Shown here: one piece after another, positions 50,488-58,427 of the stretch
How the letters are laid out: the number at the start of each line of letters is the position of its first letter
How positions within the stretch are numbered: position 1 is the first letter of the stretch
NCBI RefSeq assembly: GCF_963930865.1
Contig: NZ_CAWVOH010000003.1
Span: 1 to 64,000, forward strand
Length of the DNA: 64,000 bases
Origin: Eupransor demetentiae
GTDB taxonomy: Bacteria > Bacillota > Bacilli > Lactobacillales > Lactobacillaceae
Direction: 5' to 3'
Notes under the pieces: model-generated
The model's input: the letters and a program-made list of their open reading frames with translations, nothing else
Told to the model about the DNA's origin: nothing
Databases searched by the model: none
Made by a program: the position numbers and the translations under genes

Positions 50488-50757
50488 ATGAAACCCGAAA
50501 GCAAATTAAAACTAACCTATTCAGCATTATTAATCGCCATCATTGAAGGGATTACTTATATCCATTGGCCCCTCATCGGTGGCATCGCCAACCGCTTAGG
50601 CTTGCCATACTGGCCCATGACAGGACTTTTCATTCTCTGCATGATTATTTATGGCGTTTGTGCGCCAGCCTTTCGCACCGATCGAATCATGCTACGTTTG
50701 CAGACCATACTTGGTTATACGATGTTCGCCGTCTTTATCTCACAGATTTTTTTCTAA
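50488..50757 (+). CDS. Small membrane protein, unknown function
   Basis: An 89-residue protein with three hydrophobic segments (about 10-30, 41-58 and 70-88). A conserved-looking GGIANRLGLPYWPMTG loop lies between the first two. GAAAGG is upstream of the ATG. It resembles DUF3311-like small membrane proteins in size and the early tryptophan-proline pair, but I am not confident of that. Inverted repeats precede it and a DUF805 gene follows. Confidence 0.6.
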   Translation: MKPESKLKLTYSALLIAIIEGITYIHWPLIGGIANRLGLPYWPMTGLFILCMIIYGVCAPAFRTDRIMLRLQTILGYTMFAVFISQIFF

Positions 50758-50850
50758 ATTTGTCATAAAAATGTAAATTGCCTGTTATCGCAGCTTCACA
50801 TTCTCTCGGTAGACTTAGAATGATTAAAAATTATCTACAGGGAGAGAATT

Positions 50851-51327
50851 ATGATTACAGCGTATGTCGATTTTTGGAAGCGTTACTTTGATTTTAAGGG
50901 TAAATCGTCTCGTAGCGATTTCTGGTGGGTGTTCTTGGTTAACACCGTGCTTGTGATTGCTTGGGTAGCTATTTCGATTGCTACAAAAGCAAATGTTGTG
51001 TTTTATGACGTGACGCAGCATAAAGCAGTATCGGGTGTGACAGGTTTTGCACTGTATTTTGACTACTTTTGGGTTGGCATCGGCTTTATCTATTACTTGG
51101 CTTCCCTAATCCCTAACTGGTCACTAAGCTTCCGTCGTTATCGTGATACGAATATGAATATCTGGGCAGCAGTAATTTTGCTAGTTTTCCCAATTGTAGT
51201 TGGTGGACTAGGTTACCTCGGTATTACGAACACAATTTTGACTATCGTCAATTGGCTTGTTCAACTTGTTGCCTTCGTCGTCACATTATTGCCATCAAAC
51301 ATTATGGGCGATGACGACGAATACTAA
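50851..51327 (+). CDS. DUF805 membrane protein (copy 1)
   Basis: A 158-residue protein matching the DUF805 pattern. The start is FWKRYFDFKGKSSRSDFWW, hydrophobic segments follow, and the characteristic SLSFRRYRDTNMNIWA lies before the last helices. About four membrane segments; the tail is acidic (GDDDEY). DUF805 has no established biochemical role. It is immediately upstream of a three-part exporter, and a second DUF805 gene lies immediately downstream of that exporter. GGGAGAG precedes the ATG and a terminator follows. Confidence 0.88.
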   Translation: MITAYVDFWKRYFDFKGKSSRSDFWWVFLVNTVLVIAWVAISIATKANVVFYDVTQHKAVSGVTGFALYFDYFWVGIGFIYYLASLIPNWSLSFRRYRDTNMNIWAAVILLVFPIVVGGLGYLGITNTILTIVNWLVQLVAFVVTLLPSNIMGDDDEY

Positions 51328-51347
51328 TCGCCAACCCATTTTTCGCC

Positions 51348-51374
51348 AGACCGACCGCGTGTCGGTCTTTTTTT
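51348..51374 (+). terminator. Terminator after DUF805 copy 1
   Basis: AGACCGAC/GTCGGTCT with a CGCGT loop and seven T residues. Confidence 0.92.
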
Positions 51375-51386
51375 ATGAAAAAATTC

Positions 51387-51434
51387 CGGATGTGAAGATT
51401 TTATTATTTACATGTGAAAAATTAACGGTATTAT
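51387..51434 (+). promoter_or_regulatory. Promoter and repeats upstream of the exporter operon
   Basis: TTTACA (51407-51412) and TATTAT (51429-51434) are 16 bp apart. The -35 lies inside an imperfect palindrome TTTACATGTGAAA (51407-51419). ATGTGAA occurs twice, at 51390 and 51412, 22 bp (two helical turns) apart. The arrangement suggests a regulated promoter bound by a dimeric regulator. Confidence 0.6.
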
Positions 51435-51457
51435 AAATATTGGTACATATAAGTTAA

Positions 51458-51485
51458 AAATGTTTCGTTATATGAGGAAACATTT
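51458..51485 (+). promoter_or_regulatory. Leader hairpin of the exporter operon
   Basis: AAATGTTTC (51458-51466) pairs perfectly with GAAACATTT (51477-51485) across a 10-base loop. It lies in the 5' untranslated region between the promoter and the GTG start at 51519. It has no following T-run long enough for a classic terminator. Confidence 0.55.
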
Positions 51486-51518
51486 GTCATTTCACTGTTG
51501 ATTTAAAGGAGAGAGATT

Positions 51519-52322
51519 GTGAAAGCAGATAAGCAAGGAATCGTTGCCTTAGCAGGCGTGATTGCGTTTTTTGTAGTTGTTATTGGTGTCTTTGTGGCCG
51601 GAAGTGTCCAAAAGACCAGCGCTGGTAACTCAAAGAGCGGTTCAGACTCAAGCTACACCACCAAGACCTTGACCGCACAAACCCTATCAATCACTGGTAA
51701 GGTCGGCGCTGCTAACAGCCAAGATGTTAACAAGCCTGACGGTGATCTTGTTAAATTGGCCGTTAAGAACGGTGACCAAGTTAAGATGGGCGACATTTTG
51801 ATGACGACCAACGATAACGGTACGCAAAACGTTGCTACGGCACCTTTTGATGGCACTGTCGTTGTATCCGGTGGCAGCAACCCAACCGTAACGGTTAACT
51901 CAAACGACCACGTGGTTAACGCTTCCGTTTCTGAATTTGATTACGACAAGGTTCACGTTGCTGACGATGTTAAGGTAACGACCTTGGCTGGTGACCAAAC
52001 CAAGCAATACCAAATCACCTCATTGGCTCAAGACCCATCCGACAGCAAGTCATCACAGTATCCTTTGACTATTAATGTTGGTCGCGACTTCCGTAACGGT
52101 CAGTCAGTGAAGATCAATTTGCACGTTACTCGTGTAGCTGTTCCTAAGTCAGCTATCGTTGGTGACCACGTATTCGTAGTTCGCGACGGTAGGGCTTACA
52201 AGAAGCACGTTGAATTCTACACGCAAGACGGCAAGGTATTGGTAACTGATGGCGTTTCCGCTGGTGATAAGATCGTGACAAACCCTGGCAAGAAGCTAAG
52301 CGAAGGGACAAAAATTGGGTAA
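51519..52322 (+). CDS. Membrane fusion (adaptor) protein of an ABC exporter (GTG start)
   Basis: A 267-residue HlyD/MacA/YknX-like adaptor. An N-terminal membrane anchor (about residues 8-29) is followed by a Ser/Gly-rich linker. Next come a barrel-sandwich (lipoyl-like) segment and a C-terminal domain with AVPKSAIVGDHVFVVRDG. The coiled-coil hairpin of MacA is almost absent: GDLVKLAVKNGDQVKMGDIL runs directly into VATAPFDGTVV. That is a minimal form suited to a single-membrane cell. AAAGGAGAG sets GTG 51519 as the start. It is followed after six bases by the ATPase gene. Confidence 0.85.
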   Translation: MKADKQGIVALAGVIAFFVVVIGVFVAGSVQKTSAGNSKSGSDSSYTTKTLTAQTLSITGKVGAANSQDVNKPDGDLVKLAVKNGDQVKMGDILMTTNDNGTQNVATAPFDGTVVVSGGSNPTVTVNSNDHVVNASVSEFDYDKVHVADDVKVTTLAGDQTKQYQITSLAQDPSDSKSSQYPLTINVGRDFRNGQSVKINLHVTRVAVPKSAIVGDHVFVVRDGRAYKKHVEFYTQDGKVLVTDGVSAGDKIVTNPGKKLSEGTKIG

Positions 52323-52328
52323 ACGCTT

Positions 52329-53591
52329 ATGATCCACTTGGAAAATATCAATAAGTACTATCGGCAGGGGAAGGAACGCTTCCACGCCTTGCACGATATG
52401 AACTTAGATGTCGACCAGGGCGAGTTTGTGGCCATCATGGGGCAGTCCGGTTCTGGTAAGTCGACCTTCATCAACATCATCGGTTTCCTCGATGAAGAAT
52501 TTGAAGGAACTTACATTTTCGATGGGATTAACATTGGAAAAACCACGCGCGCCCAGCACGCTAAAATTCGTAACCAAAATGTCGGCTTTGTCTTTCAAAA
52601 TTTCAAGTTGATTAACAATGAAACCGTGGCGCAAAACGTCATGGTTCCTTTGCTATATGCTGGCTTAACTAACACGGAGGCCCGTCATAAGGCCGAAGAG
52701 GTCCTTGGCGAAGTCGGTCTGCAAGGGTATGGTGACCAGCTGCCCAAGAATCTATCCGGAGGCCAGCAACAGCGTGTTTCCATCGCCCGGGCCTTGGTGA
52801 CTCGGCCTAAGTTTTTGATCGCTGATGAACCAACTGGGGCCTTGGATTCAAGGACTTCAGAAGAAATCATGCAGCTTTTCCGTGACTTGAACAAGCACGG
52901 TATGACCATCGTCATGGTGACCCACGATCCCAAGGTGGGCCACGAAACGAACCGCATCATCCACATCATGGATGGGCGCATCGTTTCCGATAACCCAGTC
53001 GATCACGAAAATGGCGCGGTGCAAGGCACCGAAGAGCCTTCGACCTTGTCAAAGAGCGAGAGTACGAGCTCGACCAGCCAAGTGACTAGCGAAGCGGAGA
53101 TCCAACCGGTTGAAGATTCTAAGAGTGCGCTTTCTGAGGTACCAGCATCGACCTCGGCTGTTTCGCAGTCGATGGCCTCTGAAACTGCTGAATCTGAAGC
53201 TTCCGAATCCGAAACGCTGGAATCCCTTTCAACGACTTTGAAGTCTGAATCCGAATCCTTGGTTCGGGTTGGTTTTGAAGCCGCTGTTTCAGAAGAAGTG
53301 CCCCGGATGAGTTTCAAGGAATCCCAGGCGAAATTGCTTGCTGACCTCGACCAATCAACGTCGGAGTCGATTGCAGCCAGTGTGCAGAGCCAAACCAATT
53401 CCGCTATGCTAGCGGCTGCTCGTGCTTTTTCAACTAGTGAAGAAGTTCAGCAAAGTAAGGCTAGCGAAGCCGAAGTAAATCAAAAGGCTGACGCTGCATC
53501 CGAAACGCCAGCTAGTCCGAACCGCCACCGTACGGCAGCCGAAGCCGCCCTGGCAGAGCAAGCAGCGCAGAAGGAGGAGACCGATGCGTAA
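52329..53591 (+). CDS. MacB/YknY-type ABC ATPase with a 200-residue Ser/Glu-rich tail
   Basis: Residues 1-220 are an ordinary exporter ATPase: Walker A GQSGSGKST (38-46), NVGFVFQNF Q-loop, signature LSGGQQQRVSIARAL (from 142), Walker B FLIADEPTGALD and VTHDP. Such ATPases normally end near residue 225-250. Here about 200 extra residues follow, rich in Ser, Glu, Thr and Ala, with many SES and ASE steps. They run to the end, which overlaps the permease start by eight bases. The extension is in frame and uses the host codon style, so it is not a sequencing artefact by appearance. Its role is unknown. Confidence 0.9.
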   Translation: MIHLENINKYYRQGKERFHALHDMNLDVDQGEFVAIMGQSGSGKSTFINIIGFLDEEFEGTYIFDGINIGKTTRAQHAKIRNQNVGFVFQNFKLINNETVAQNVMVPLLYAGLTNTEARHKAEEVLGEVGLQGYGDQLPKNLSGGQQQRVSIARALVTRPKFLIADEPTGALDSRTSEEIMQLFRDLNKHGMTIVMVTHDPKVGHETNRIIHIMDGRIVSDNPVDHENGAVQGTEEPSTLSKSESTSSTSQVTSEAEIQPVEDSKSALSEVPASTSAVSQSMASETAESEASESETLESLSTTLKSESESLVRVGFEAAVSEEVPRMSFKESQAKLLADLDQSTSESIAASVQSQTNSAMLAAARAFSTSEEVQQSKASEAEVNQKADAASETPASPNRHRTAAEAALAEQAAQKEETDA

Positions 53592-54765
53592 TGGTGAATT
53601 AATCCGTACGGCACTACAATCTTTGCGTTCCAACCGGAAGCGTTCCTTCCTAACTATGATTGGTATTATCATTGGGATTGCCTCTGTGATTGCCATCTTG
53701 GCGCTTGGAAAGGGTGTTAAGGTTAAAATTTTGTCCTCCTTGCAAGCCAACCAAGCCGGTGAACAGACCGCGCTTTTGACTTACAAGCCGGATGACAATA
53801 CGGATATGGAACCCGGTTTGAACCAGGACGATGTCGAAATGGTTCGCAACGCCGGCTTTAAGGATGTCCGCAACGTTTATATCAAGCAGGAAACGGAAGA
53901 TACCAACATCCCCGTCAACGTGCTGGGTTATGATCACCCCTTGCGAACCACGATGCAGTCATCTGCGCCAGATGTTGATGTCGTGGCGGGTCACAAGTGG
54001 ACCAGCTCCGATAACCAACAGGGCAACCAAGTGGCCATGATTTCTGAAAGTCAGGCCAAGCGTTTCTTCAATAGCACCAGCGACGCCGTTAAGGGTGCGG
54101 TAACAATTAACAACGCCTCTTATACGATTGTTGGGGTTTATAAGTCCAATCCGGATAACATCGACGTGCCAGAATTGTACGTGCCCAAGAAGACCTACTT
54201 CCGGGGCCAATCTTCTGAAACGGGAAACACCCTAGCAGTCGTTGTTGCCAAGGGCGGTAACGTTTCCAAGGTCGGAAAAGAAGTGCAGTCCCTCTTGCAT
54301 CAAAAGGGTACTCACTATGATGAAGGATACTACTCCTTTACCGACATGGCTCAAATGCTCGAAGGAATTTCCGCCGTTATTGATTCCTTGACCTACTTCA
54401 TTGTTTTGATTGGTTCAATTTCCCTTGTGATTGCCGGCATTGGCGTGATGAACATGATGTACATCTCGGTTTCCGAGCGTACGCAGGAAATTGGAATCCG
54501 TTTGGCAGTGGGGGCTACGTCGAGGCAAATTATGTGGCAGTTCTTGCTGGAAGCCGTGGCTTTGACGCTGACGGGTGGCCTAATTGGCTTTGTTCTGGGA
54601 GCGGTGCTAGCCATTGTAATTTCCCAGTTCTTGCCCTTTAACGCCATCGTTACTTTCGGCCACTTCTTGCTGGCCTTTGGCGTTTCAACGGCCGTCGGTA
54701 TCATCTTCGGCCTCTTGCCAGCGCGACAGGCCGCTAATAAGAACTTGATTGATATCCTGCGCTGA
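53584..54765 (+). CDS. MacB/YknZ-type FtsX-family permease
   Basis: Permease partner of the two preceding genes, 393 residues. An N-terminal membrane helix (about 20-45, MIGIIIGIASVIAI) is followed by a large outside domain of about 220 residues. Three C-terminal helices form the FtsX module, containing NMMYISVSERTQEIGIRLAVGA and ending in LLPARQAANKNLIDILR. Adaptor-ATPase-permease order matches Bacillus YknXYZ, which protects against a toxic peptide; the substrate here is unknown. GGAGG lies inside the end of the ATPase gene. Confidence 0.9.
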   Translation: MRNGELIRTALQSLRSNRKRSFLTMIGIIIGIASVIAILALGKGVKVKILSSLQANQAGEQTALLTYKPDDNTDMEPGLNQDDVEMVRNAGFKDVRNVYIKQETEDTNIPVNVLGYDHPLRTTMQSSAPDVDVVAGHKWTSSDNQQGNQVAMISESQAKRFFNSTSDAVKGAVTINNASYTIVGVYKSNPDNIDVPELYVPKKTYFRGQSSETGNTLAVVVAKGGNVSKVGKEVQSLLHQKGTHYDEGYYSFTDMAQMLEGISAVIDSLTYFIVLIGSISLVIAGIGVMNMMYISVSERTQEIGIRLAVGATSRQIMWQFLLEAVALTLTGGLIGFVLGAVLAIVISQFLPFNAIVTFGHFLLAFGVSTAVGIIFGLLPARQAANKNLIDILR

Positions 54766-54768
54766 TTT

Positions 54769-54785
54769 GTTACACTGAAAGTAAC
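54769..54785 (+). promoter_or_regulatory. Palindrome upstream of DUF805 copy 2
   Basis: GTTAC-ACTGAAA-GTAAC is a short inverted repeat in the 40-bp gap after the permease. It contains a TACACT that could act as a -10 element, the same hexamer proposed in front of paralog 1 at 36933. Confidence 0.4.
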
Positions 54786-54805
54786 GAGTCATTCAAGGAG
54801 TCACG

Positions 54806-55291
54806 ATGTTTAAAGCTTACGGAAATTTTTGGAAACAGTATTTTGATTTCAAAGGCCGCACCAGCCGCAAAGGCTATTGGTGGGTTGTCTTGGCCAACGC
54901 TTTAATCAGTCTCTTCTTTTATGTCTGCCTCTTGATGGCAATGGGCCAGATGTTGGCTTCTAACGTCGATGCAACGCCGGGTGGCAAGTTTCCGGGGATG
55001 ATTATTTGCATGTTGTCGATTTTAGGCTTGATTGGTCTATATCACCTTGCCATCATCATTCCTAGCTTGGCCATTTCGGTCCGCCGTTATCGCGATGCCG
55101 GCCTCAACCCTTGGTGGGTCTGGCTTTTGCCGCTGTCTGGCTTAGCCATTGTCGCCGCAGCGATGACACAAACTTTCAGTACGCAGTTGGGTTCACTCTT
55201 GCTGGCTTTCTATATCGTCAGCGTCGTGATGTCCCTTGCCAACTTAGTCATCTGCGCTCTACCCAGTGACTACATCGTCAAAAATAAGTAA
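54806..55291 (+). CDS. DUF805 membrane protein (copy 2)
   Basis: A 161-residue DUF805 protein with FWKQYFDFKGRTSRKGYWW near the start and AISVRRYRDAGLNPWWVW before the last helices. It is a closer match to the usual family pattern than copy 1. About four membrane segments; the tail is basic (IVKNK), whereas copy 1 is acidic. It follows the exporter permease by 40 bp with AAGGAG upstream. The two copies flank the exporter. Confidence 0.9.
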   Translation: MFKAYGNFWKQYFDFKGRTSRKGYWWVVLANALISLFFYVCLLMAMGQMLASNVDATPGGKFPGMIICMLSILGLIGLYHLAIIIPSLAISVRRYRDAGLNPWWVWLLPLSGLAIVAAAMTQTFSTQLGSLLLAFYIVSVVMSLANLVICALPSDYIVKNK

Positions 55292-55299
55292 TTTAAATG

Positions 55300-55323
55300 A
55301 AACGTCCGCTTGGACGTTTTTTT
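55300..55323 (+). terminator. Terminator after DUF805 copy 2
   Basis: AAACGTCC/GGACGTTT with a GCTT loop and T-run. Confidence 0.92.
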
Positions 55324-55339
55324 AATGCTCTTAAAAATT

Positions 55340-55348
55340 TGCTATACT
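55340..55348 (+). promoter_or_regulatory. Extended -10 promoter of the CPBP cluster
   Basis: TGCTATACT is an extended -10 element 27 bp before the first CPBP start codon, just after the upstream terminator. No clear -35 is visible. Confidence 0.6.
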
Positions 55349-55374
55349 TTGATAGTATGCAAAAGGAGAAAAGA

Positions 55375-56085
55375 ATGTTATTAAAAGTGAAGCAGGTGGG
55401 GATTTTTGTTGGAATGCTCATCTTGTATCTAATTGCCAGTGGCCTGATTGAAAATTCGGTTATCTTTCATGGCTGGTTGCGCTATGTCCTACTGGCAGTG
55501 GGGATTGTTGGTTCGATTGGCGTAGCTTATTTCTTGGCAAAGCTTATTAAGCGAGCTGAACCAGAATTTAGCATCTTACCCATTAATTTTAAAAATTGGC
55601 GTCGCTTTGTTTGGCTTTTGCTCATCTGGATTGGAAGTTTGTTTGTCATGGGGACGTGGAAATCCGTCGGTGATAAACTTATCGGCGTTTCGATTGAAAG
55701 TACGAGCACTAACCAAGAGTTAATTAGCAAGACATTCTCTTATTCTGGATTCTATTCGGTAATAGCAATGGCTATTACCCTTGTTTTAGTTGCCCCAATC
55801 ATTGAAGAGCTACTTTTTCGTGGTTTATTCCTCGCTTATTTTGATTCTAAGAAGCACTGGTGGATCGGCGTTGTAACATCCGGGTTGCTATTTGGATTGG
55901 CCCACATTGTTTCCTCCGGAGTGCGTCTAGCAAGCCTTGTTGACTGGATTATGTATGCTATTTTGGGTGGAGCATTGGCGTTTGTTTATAAAAGGACACG
56001 TCATATTAGCAATGATATTTTGATACATATGATGCAGAACTCAATTGCGACACTCAGCTTGTTAATAACATTTTTACAACACTAA
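55375..56085 (+). CDS. CPBP intramembrane protease, tandem copy 1
   Basis: A 236-residue membrane protein with about seven helices. The catalytic motifs are intact: IIEELLFRG (EExxxR), LFGLAHIV and the final HMMQNS (HxxxN type). ATG 55375 is chosen because AAAGGAG is seven bases upstream; longer frames begin before the promoter. It is first of four related genes transcribed together. Such proteases can give immunity to secreted peptides or process lipidated or small membrane proteins; the target is unknown. Confidence 0.88.
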   Translation: MLLKVKQVGIFVGMLILYLIASGLIENSVIFHGWLRYVLLAVGIVGSIGVAYFLAKLIKRAEPEFSILPINFKNWRRFVWLLLIWIGSLFVMGTWKSVGDKLIGVSIESTSTNQELISKTFSYSGFYSVIAMAITLVLVAPIIEELLFRGLFLAYFDSKKHWWIGVVTSGLLFGLAHIVSSGVRLASLVDWIMYAILGGALAFVYKRTRHISNDILIHMMQNSIATLSLLITFLQH

Positions 56086-56094
56086 GGAGCTAAC

Positions 56095-56829
56095 ATGAAT
56101 CAGTCATATAACGCCTTTCAAAAATTTGGGCTCTTCCTAACTCGGGCACTTGTCTTCTTCGGGTTTGTCCTTTGGTACATGTTAGCTTCGAGCTTTTTGC
56201 AATTGGCGATGATGGGCTACGGTGGAACCCTACGTTCCTCACTTGCCTTTGTTATGTCGCTTTTGCTATTTTGGGCCCTCCTGCGTCAGATTGTTAAATC
56301 AATCCGTAAGGTGAAAAAAGATTTCGAATTTAAGTGGCCAAATTTTGCGAATCGGAAAAAGGCATTGTGGATTGGCCTTTTACTGATTTTGATGCTTGTC
56401 TTGCAAATGGTATGGGGAGTCGTTAAGACCCACATTGGTGGCACTGAAACAACGGCTAACGAAGTGACTTTGAATAAATTAACCAGTGCAAACGGTATTT
56501 ATTCTCAAGCCTTGATGTTTTTGCTGGCCGTAGTTATTGGACCTGTCGTTGAAGAATTGATCTTCCGTGGCTTGTTCTTAGCCTATTTTGACCGTTTTAA
56601 AGCTTTCTGGGTTGGACCAATTCTTTCCGGTTGCTTCTTCGGTCTCATGCACATCATCAATGAAAAATCTCTTTATCATGCTTTGATCGATATTCCTAGC
56701 TATATCATGATGGGAATTATCTTGGCCTACGTCTATAAGAAATCAAACAAGATTTCAAACAGTATTACTTTGCATGCTGGGAACAATCTGGTAGCTCAGA
56801 TTCTCAGTTGGATTGCACATATCGGATAA
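56095..56829 (+). CDS. CPBP intramembrane protease, tandem copy 2
   Basis: A 244-residue paralog with motifs VVEELIFRG, FFGLMHII and HAGNN. It shares the stretch RGLFLAYFDRFKAFWVGPIL with copies 3 and 4, showing recent duplication. AAGGAG lies upstream, nine bases after copy 1. The segment after the first helices has the KSIRKVKKDFEFKWPNF loop, repeated in copy 3 as KSIRKVQPDFQFKFNN. Confidence 0.88.
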   Translation: MNQSYNAFQKFGLFLTRALVFFGFVLWYMLASSFLQLAMMGYGGTLRSSLAFVMSLLLFWALLRQIVKSIRKVKKDFEFKWPNFANRKKALWIGLLLILMLVLQMVWGVVKTHIGGTETTANEVTLNKLTSANGIYSQALMFLLAVVIGPVVEELIFRGLFLAYFDRFKAFWVGPILSGCFFGLMHIINEKSLYHALIDIPSYIMMGIILAYVYKKSNKISNSITLHAGNNLVAQILSWIAHIG

Positions 56830-56846
56830 TCCTTAAAGGAAAAATC

Positions 56847-57572
56847 ATGAACAATACTACTAAAAACGAAGGTAATCTCTTCGTTCAAATCTTAATTTTT
56901 ATCGCTTACTTGCTTTGGTATTTGGTTATCTTTGCCGTTTTTCAAGCCTCGGTTTTGTCTGGGTTGGAAGTCGGTAAGGCCGTTACTGCCTTAGTGATCA
57001 GCGCGGCGCTTACCTGGTGGTTTTCCTATCAAATTACGAAAAGTATTCGTAAGGTTCAACCGGACTTTCAATTCAAGTTTAATAACTTGTTGAACGGGCG
57101 CAATTTGCTGATGTTGTTGGTGATTTTGATTGCGATGAACGCCGTCAACATTGGAATAACTTTGGCGGAAAACCATATCTTGGGCTTGGCTTCGACTGGT
57201 ACGACCAGTAACCAGGCATTCTTGGATTATTTGTCGAGCGCACAGGGGATGCAGTCTTTGGTCCTAAGTACGATTTTCTACGTATTACTTGCGCCGGTTG
57301 CCGAAGAATTGCTTTATCGTGGTCTCTTCTTGGCCTACTTTGACCGCTTCAATGCCTTCTGGATTGGGCCTGTGCTTTCGGCGCTAATCTTCACCTTTGG
57401 ACACTGGACTAACAGCAGTTCCGTTTTGAAAATGTTTTTGGATGCAGGAACGTATTTGGTCATGGGGCTGGTTCTTGCCTTTCTTTACAAGAAGACGGGC
57501 AAGCTTTCCAATAGTGTTGCCGTGCACGGCGTGAACAATCTCCTGTCGCAAGTCTTTAGTCACATGCTTTAA
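56847..57572 (+). CDS. CPBP intramembrane protease, tandem copy 3
   Basis: A 241-residue paralog with motifs VAEELLYRG, FTFGHW and HGVNN. ATG 56847 is preferred because AAAGGA lies just upstream and the residues after it (MNNTTKNEGN) begin a normal CPBP N-terminus. A longer frame runs back into copy 2. Confidence 0.88.
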   Translation: MNNTTKNEGNLFVQILIFIAYLLWYLVIFAVFQASVLSGLEVGKAVTALVISAALTWWFSYQITKSIRKVQPDFQFKFNNLLNGRNLLMLLVILIAMNAVNIGITLAENHILGLASTGTTSNQAFLDYLSSAQGMQSLVLSTIFYVLLAPVAEELLYRGLFLAYFDRFNAFWIGPVLSALIFTFGHWTNSSSVLKMFLDAGTYLVMGLVLAFLYKKTGKLSNSVAVHGVNNLLSQVFSHML

Positions 57573-57603
57573 TGCTTAGCCAAAAATCCACCTAGGGGAG
57601 AGA

Positions 57604-58353
57604 ATGATGGATAAATCGGATAATCTACTGCACAGACCGGGCCTCTTGCTACAAAGAATCATTATTTTTTTGGTTTTCTTCATCATCGGACCCTTTGCCG
57701 CTTCACTAATCGACGAACCATTTTATAATCCGGAAATCGGCATGTCTGACCTAGTCGTTAGCGTTGCTTACGGGATTATTATCTATGTCGGCTTCATTGC
57801 CTTTATTCTGTACTTCATTCGGCAGGTGAATCCGGACCTCCAGTTCAAATTCATTAACTTCCGTAACTGGCGCAAAGCGATTTGGATTGTAGTCGTTTAT
57901 CTTGCTAGTTCAATTCTAGGAACGCTGTGGGACCTCCTCCGGCAGCTCTGTTGGCCTCAGTTCTACCATGAAACGAGTGCGAATCAGTCAATCTTGAATG
58001 AAATGACGAAAAGCAATGGTTGGATTAGCTTTGTGGCCATGTTCGTGGGTGCTTGCTTTTTGGCGCCTGTAATTGAAGAGTTGATTTTCCGTGGTCTCTT
58101 CATGACCTACTTTGATTGCTTTAAAGCCTTTTGGATTGGGCCGATTCTTTCCGGGATTGCCTTTGGCATTTATCACATGGATTTAACTCATATGACGGTG
58201 CAGGACTGGCTGGATGTTCCTACTTATGCCATTATGGGACTGGGCTTTGCCTATGTTTATAAGAGCAGTGGTCGGATCTCGAACAGTATCGCCGCGCACT
58301 CCTTTAATAATATTGTCGCTATGATATTGGGCGCAATTTCCAGCTTCAAATAA
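57604..58353 (+). CDS. CPBP intramembrane protease, tandem copy 4
   Basis: A 249-residue paralog with motifs VIEELIFRG, FGIYHM and HSFNN. It is the most divergent at the N-terminus. It has two adjacent ATG codons (57604 and 57607) after GGGGAGAG; either may be used. It ends the cluster before a strong bidirectional terminator. Confidence 0.87.
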   Translation: MMDKSDNLLHRPGLLLQRIIIFLVFFIIGPFAASLIDEPFYNPEIGMSDLVVSVAYGIIIYVGFIAFILYFIRQVNPDLQFKFINFRNWRKAIWIVVVYLASSILGTLWDLLRQLCWPQFYHETSANQSILNEMTKSNGWISFVAMFVGACFLAPVIEELIFRGLFMTYFDCFKAFWIGPILSGIAFGIYHMDLTHMTVQDWLDVPTYAIMGLGFAYVYKSSGRISNSIAAHSFNNIVAMILGAISSFK

Positions 58354-58384
58354 TAATACGAAGCCAACGTAATTTACTCACACA

Positions 58385-58414
58385 AAAAGCGCTAGGAAAT
58401 TTCCTAGCGCTTTT
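58385..58414 (+). terminator. Bidirectional terminator after the CPBP cluster
   Basis: A perfect 30-bp palindrome AAAAGCGCTAGGAAA/TTTCCTAGCGCTTTT, shared with the convergent dehydrogenase gene. Confidence 0.93.
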
Positions 58415-58427
58415 GATTTGCTATTAA

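Noticed and set aside
53000..53590. Frameshift explanation for the long ATPase tail
   Set aside because: The frame remains open for 200 codons with host-like codon choice and ends in an ordinary overlap with the permease start, so a sequencing frameshift is unlikely.
54720..54810. Riboswitch between the permease and DUF805 copy 2
   Set aside because: The gap is only 40 bp and shows just a short GTTAC/GTAAC palindrome.
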